Below the pieces are notes generated by a model, which made no database searches, had not been told where the DNA came from, and was given only the letters and a program-made list of their open reading frames with translations. A program made the position numbers and the translations under genes. Source: Halogeometricum rufum (lineage in GTDB: Archaea; Halobacteriota; Halobacteria; Halobacteriales; Haloferacaceae). Taken from it: a stretch of DNA of 64,000 bases. Positions 62,616 to 64,000 of this stretch are shown one piece after another; the first letter of the stretch is position 1, and each line of letters starts with the position of its first letter. Location of the stretch: the NCBI RefSeq assembly GCF_900112175.1, contig NZ_FOYT01000002.1, positions 992,001 through 1,056,000 on the forward strand, written 5' to 3'.

Positions 62616-62883
62616 GCGGTCGCTCGTCGGAGGGTTCGGGTCTCGACGTTGCTAGACGGGAATCGCAGCGCTCGCCGTCGTCGCGTCGGCGGTCAAAAGT
62701 GTCGCGTCGAACTCGCGACGGAAGGGGTGGGGGGTGGGGAGTTCCGGGGGGAGATGGAACACCGTCGCGAATGGTGGGTGCCACTTCGACGCGCATCGTT
62801 TTCTACGGGACCACCGTACATATAACCAATCGGAACGTGTTCTGTACGCGCACTTTCGCCCTCGACGATAGGCTCGCGGGCGG
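62616..62883. other. Intergenic region with a G-run tract
   Basis: No gene is seen. At about 62721-62753 the + strand has four or more runs of four to six G (ggggtggggggtgggg and gggggg), a quadruplex-prone sequence. An A/T-rich promoter-like segment (catataacc) follows at 62819-62827. Confidence 0.6.
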
Positions 62884-63300
62884 TCACTCGTCCCAGCCGG
62901 CGCGTTCCCGCCACCGGGCTTGCTGCCGGCGTTCGGTCACGTGGTCGATGCCGTCGGCGAGGACGTCTCTGACGGCGCTCTCGAAGTCCGTCACGTCCGC
63001 GAGCATCCCCGACTGGAACGCCCGCACCAGTTCGTACGTCCACCGGTCGTCGACGGCGCCCGCCGGGAGGATGTGGTCGCGGAGTTCGTCCGCCCACGCG
63101 TCGTGTCCGGCGTCGCGGAGTCGCGTCTCCGCGACGGCCAGGTGGTCCATGGCGTGTCCGATCTGATGGTGGAACGTCAACAGCGCGCCGTACCCCCGGT
63201 AGACGTGTTCGAGACCGAGTTCTAACTCGTGGAGCGCCTCCCGTTCGGCGTCCGTGAGGTCGAGGTCCGGCCGACTCGACGGAGAGTGGTCGTCGCTCAT
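62884..63300 (-). CDS. Helical haloarchaeal protein of unknown function
   Basis: A 138-residue acidic protein. LHELELGLEHVYRGYGALLT and FHHQIGHAMDHLAVAETRLRDAG form long helices with a cluster of His residues (HHxxxHxxxH), then WADELRDHILPAGAVDDRWTYELVRAF. The His pattern suggests a metal or heme site, but I recognise no family. The ATG at 63300 is the first in frame. Confidence 0.7.
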   Translation of the reverse strand: MSDDHSPSSRPDLDLTDAEREALHELELGLEHVYRGYGALLTFHHQIGHAMDHLAVAETRLRDAGHDAWADELRDHILPAGAVDDRWTYELVRAFQSGMLADVTDFESAVRDVLADGIDHVTERRQQARWRERAGWDE

Positions 63301-63421
63301 ACGCGAACTACGTCACGTCGACGCATACCATTGTCGGCGGACGGCGAGTCGATGGGCGCCGGAGGAGTCGCGTCGCCGCCGGACGCGTCCGAACCAGACG
63401 AACGCCGCGTTCGCCGGGGAG

Positions 63422-63610
63422 TCAGCGGCGGTGATACCGCTGGAACGCCTCGAAACCGACGAGTCCGACGGCGACGCCGGCGCCGACGGCGAATCCGAGG
63501 GCGAGTCCGCCGCCGAGACTCCCCGAACGGATGACGCCGACGACGGCACCGAGGGCGGTTGCGGCGGCGACGGACGCGAGTGCGCGGACCACGAGCGACG
63601 TATCGACCAC
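63422..63610 (-). CDS. Small membrane protein with glycine-rich helices
   Basis: A 62-residue protein with two hydrophobic segments (about 8-26 and 32-52, GGGLALGFAVGAGVAVGLVG). It ends FEAFQRYHRR. It follows the MFS gene with ten bases between and is probably co-transcribed. Unassigned. Confidence 0.6.
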   Translation of the reverse strand: MVDTSLVVRALASVAAATALGAVVGVIRSGSLGGGLALGFAVGAGVAVGLVGFEAFQRYHRR

Positions 63611-63620
63611 GGGAGAGCCG

Positions 63621-64000
63621 TCAGCCGCCTCGCGGAAAGTCGTTTTCCGCGCTCCCGTCGAACGGCGACTCGGCTCCGAGGACGAGCACCGACCCGACGA
63701 CGAGGACGACGCCCGCGAGGGCGAGGGACGGCGAGGCGGCGTCCGAGACGACGCCGCCGGCGAGTTGGAACGGGACGACGGTGAGTCCGCTCGCCATCGC
63801 CATCGCGCTCAGCACCGTGGCGCGTCCGAGCGTCTCGATGCGGTCGTTGACGTACTGCCCGGCGAGCGAGCGGGTCGGTTCGACGACGACGCGGGCGAGG
63901 AGGAGGACGGGCACCGCGACGAGGGGGACGAAGAGCGCGGCCACCAGTCCGCCGCCGACGACGAACGGGAGGGCGACGAACCACCGTCGGAGGCCGACTA
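63621..64000 (-). CDS. MFS transporter, C-terminal fragment (runs off the window)
   Basis: The frame is open to the window edge and gives about 126 residues with four hydrophobic segments (ALFVPLVAVPVLLLARVVV, SAMAMASGLTVVPFQLAGG and LALAGVVLVVGSVLVLGAE among them). EPTRSLAGQYVNDRIETLGRATVLS is a conserved cytoplasmic loop seen in haloarchaeal MFS exporters. The N-terminal part lies beyond 64000, so the substrate cannot be judged. The GTG at 63944 is an internal codon. Confidence 0.7.
   Translation of the reverse strand, partial: VGLRRWFVALPFVVGGGLVAALFVPLVAVPVLLLARVVVEPTRSLAGQYVNDRIETLGRATVLSAMAMASGLTVVPFQLAGGVVSDAASPSLALAGVVLVVGSVLVLGAESPFDGSAENDFPRGG

Overview
This is a gene-dense, GC-rich chromosomal window from a haloarchaeon, most likely of the Haloferacales. 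The evidence is direct: almost every protein is strongly acidic, many promoters put a TATA element 24-30 bases before a leaderless ATG or GTG, and the housekeeping proteins are archaeal (fused Kae1-Bud32, archaeal UMP kinase, class I lysyl-tRNA synthetase, ribosomal protein S19e, PDCD5 homologue, pantoate kinase, ThiL, two site-2 proteases, a PitA-type heme protein). I see no insertion sequence, integrase, phage gene or CRISPR array.

Layout. 1-7.95 kb: tRNA t6A synthesis (Kae1-Bud32), small envelope proteins, an ITP/XTP pyrophosphatase, a PIN-like protein with a 33-residue partner, then a complete tungstate-type ABC transporter (binding protein, permease, ATPase) followed by a HTH-TOBE regulator. 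8-15 kb: an aldolase of the DapA/KdgA superfamily, a TrkA-type K+ regulatory protein, two membrane proteins, tRNA-Thr, an enoyl-CoA hydratase, NAD synthetase, tRNA-Gly and a MOSC protein. 15-21.7 kb: a lipoprotein, an orphan Nmad3-type protein, a hexapeptide acyltransferase, and a convergent pair of fructan enzymes (GH68 fructosyltransferase and GH32 fructosidase), neither with a signal peptide. 21.8-29.8 kb: aldo/keto reductase, pantoate kinase, PitA-like heme protein, PadR regulator, a PDZ-containing site-2 protease and a LURP-one-like protein. 29.8-42.9 kb: core genes including lysS-pyrH, a MobB-like/MoaE fusion, a second site-2 protease, thiL, rps19e with a PDCD5 gene and a PP-loop ATPase, and hisS. 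43-50 kb: phosphate permease, UspA protein, two alkaline-phosphatase-superfamily (sulfatase-like) hydrolases, truA and a HAD hydrolase. 50-57 kb: M28 peptidase, oligoendopeptidase F and a tight four-gene operon of very acidic proteins that I cannot assign. 57-64 kb: tRNA-Lys, an M20 deacylase, a ParB-like HTH protein with a possible ribbon-helix-helix tail, two tiny acidic ORFs, a siroheme nitrite/sulfite reductase with structured upstream DNA, and the end of an MFS transporter.

The best candidate for an undescribed system is the operon at 54132-56976. Its four genes overlap or nearly abut. The proteins carry long Asp/Glu/Ser/Gly tracts. Two share a glycine-zipper-like helix, one has a SAP/Rho-N-like C-terminus, one contains a hydrophobic module built around GPGNLLGNLL, and one ends with a small basic tail after a polyacidic run. 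Other points of interest are: all three tRNA genes have partial copies of their own 3' ends close by; the two fructan genes share a promoter-proximal motif, and one has a nested palindrome; the nirA-like gene has two dyads upstream and a cluster of unassigned small genes beside it.

DUF numbers are given from memory and were not checked. Function calls rest on motifs read in the translations. No alignment, structure prediction or database search was run.
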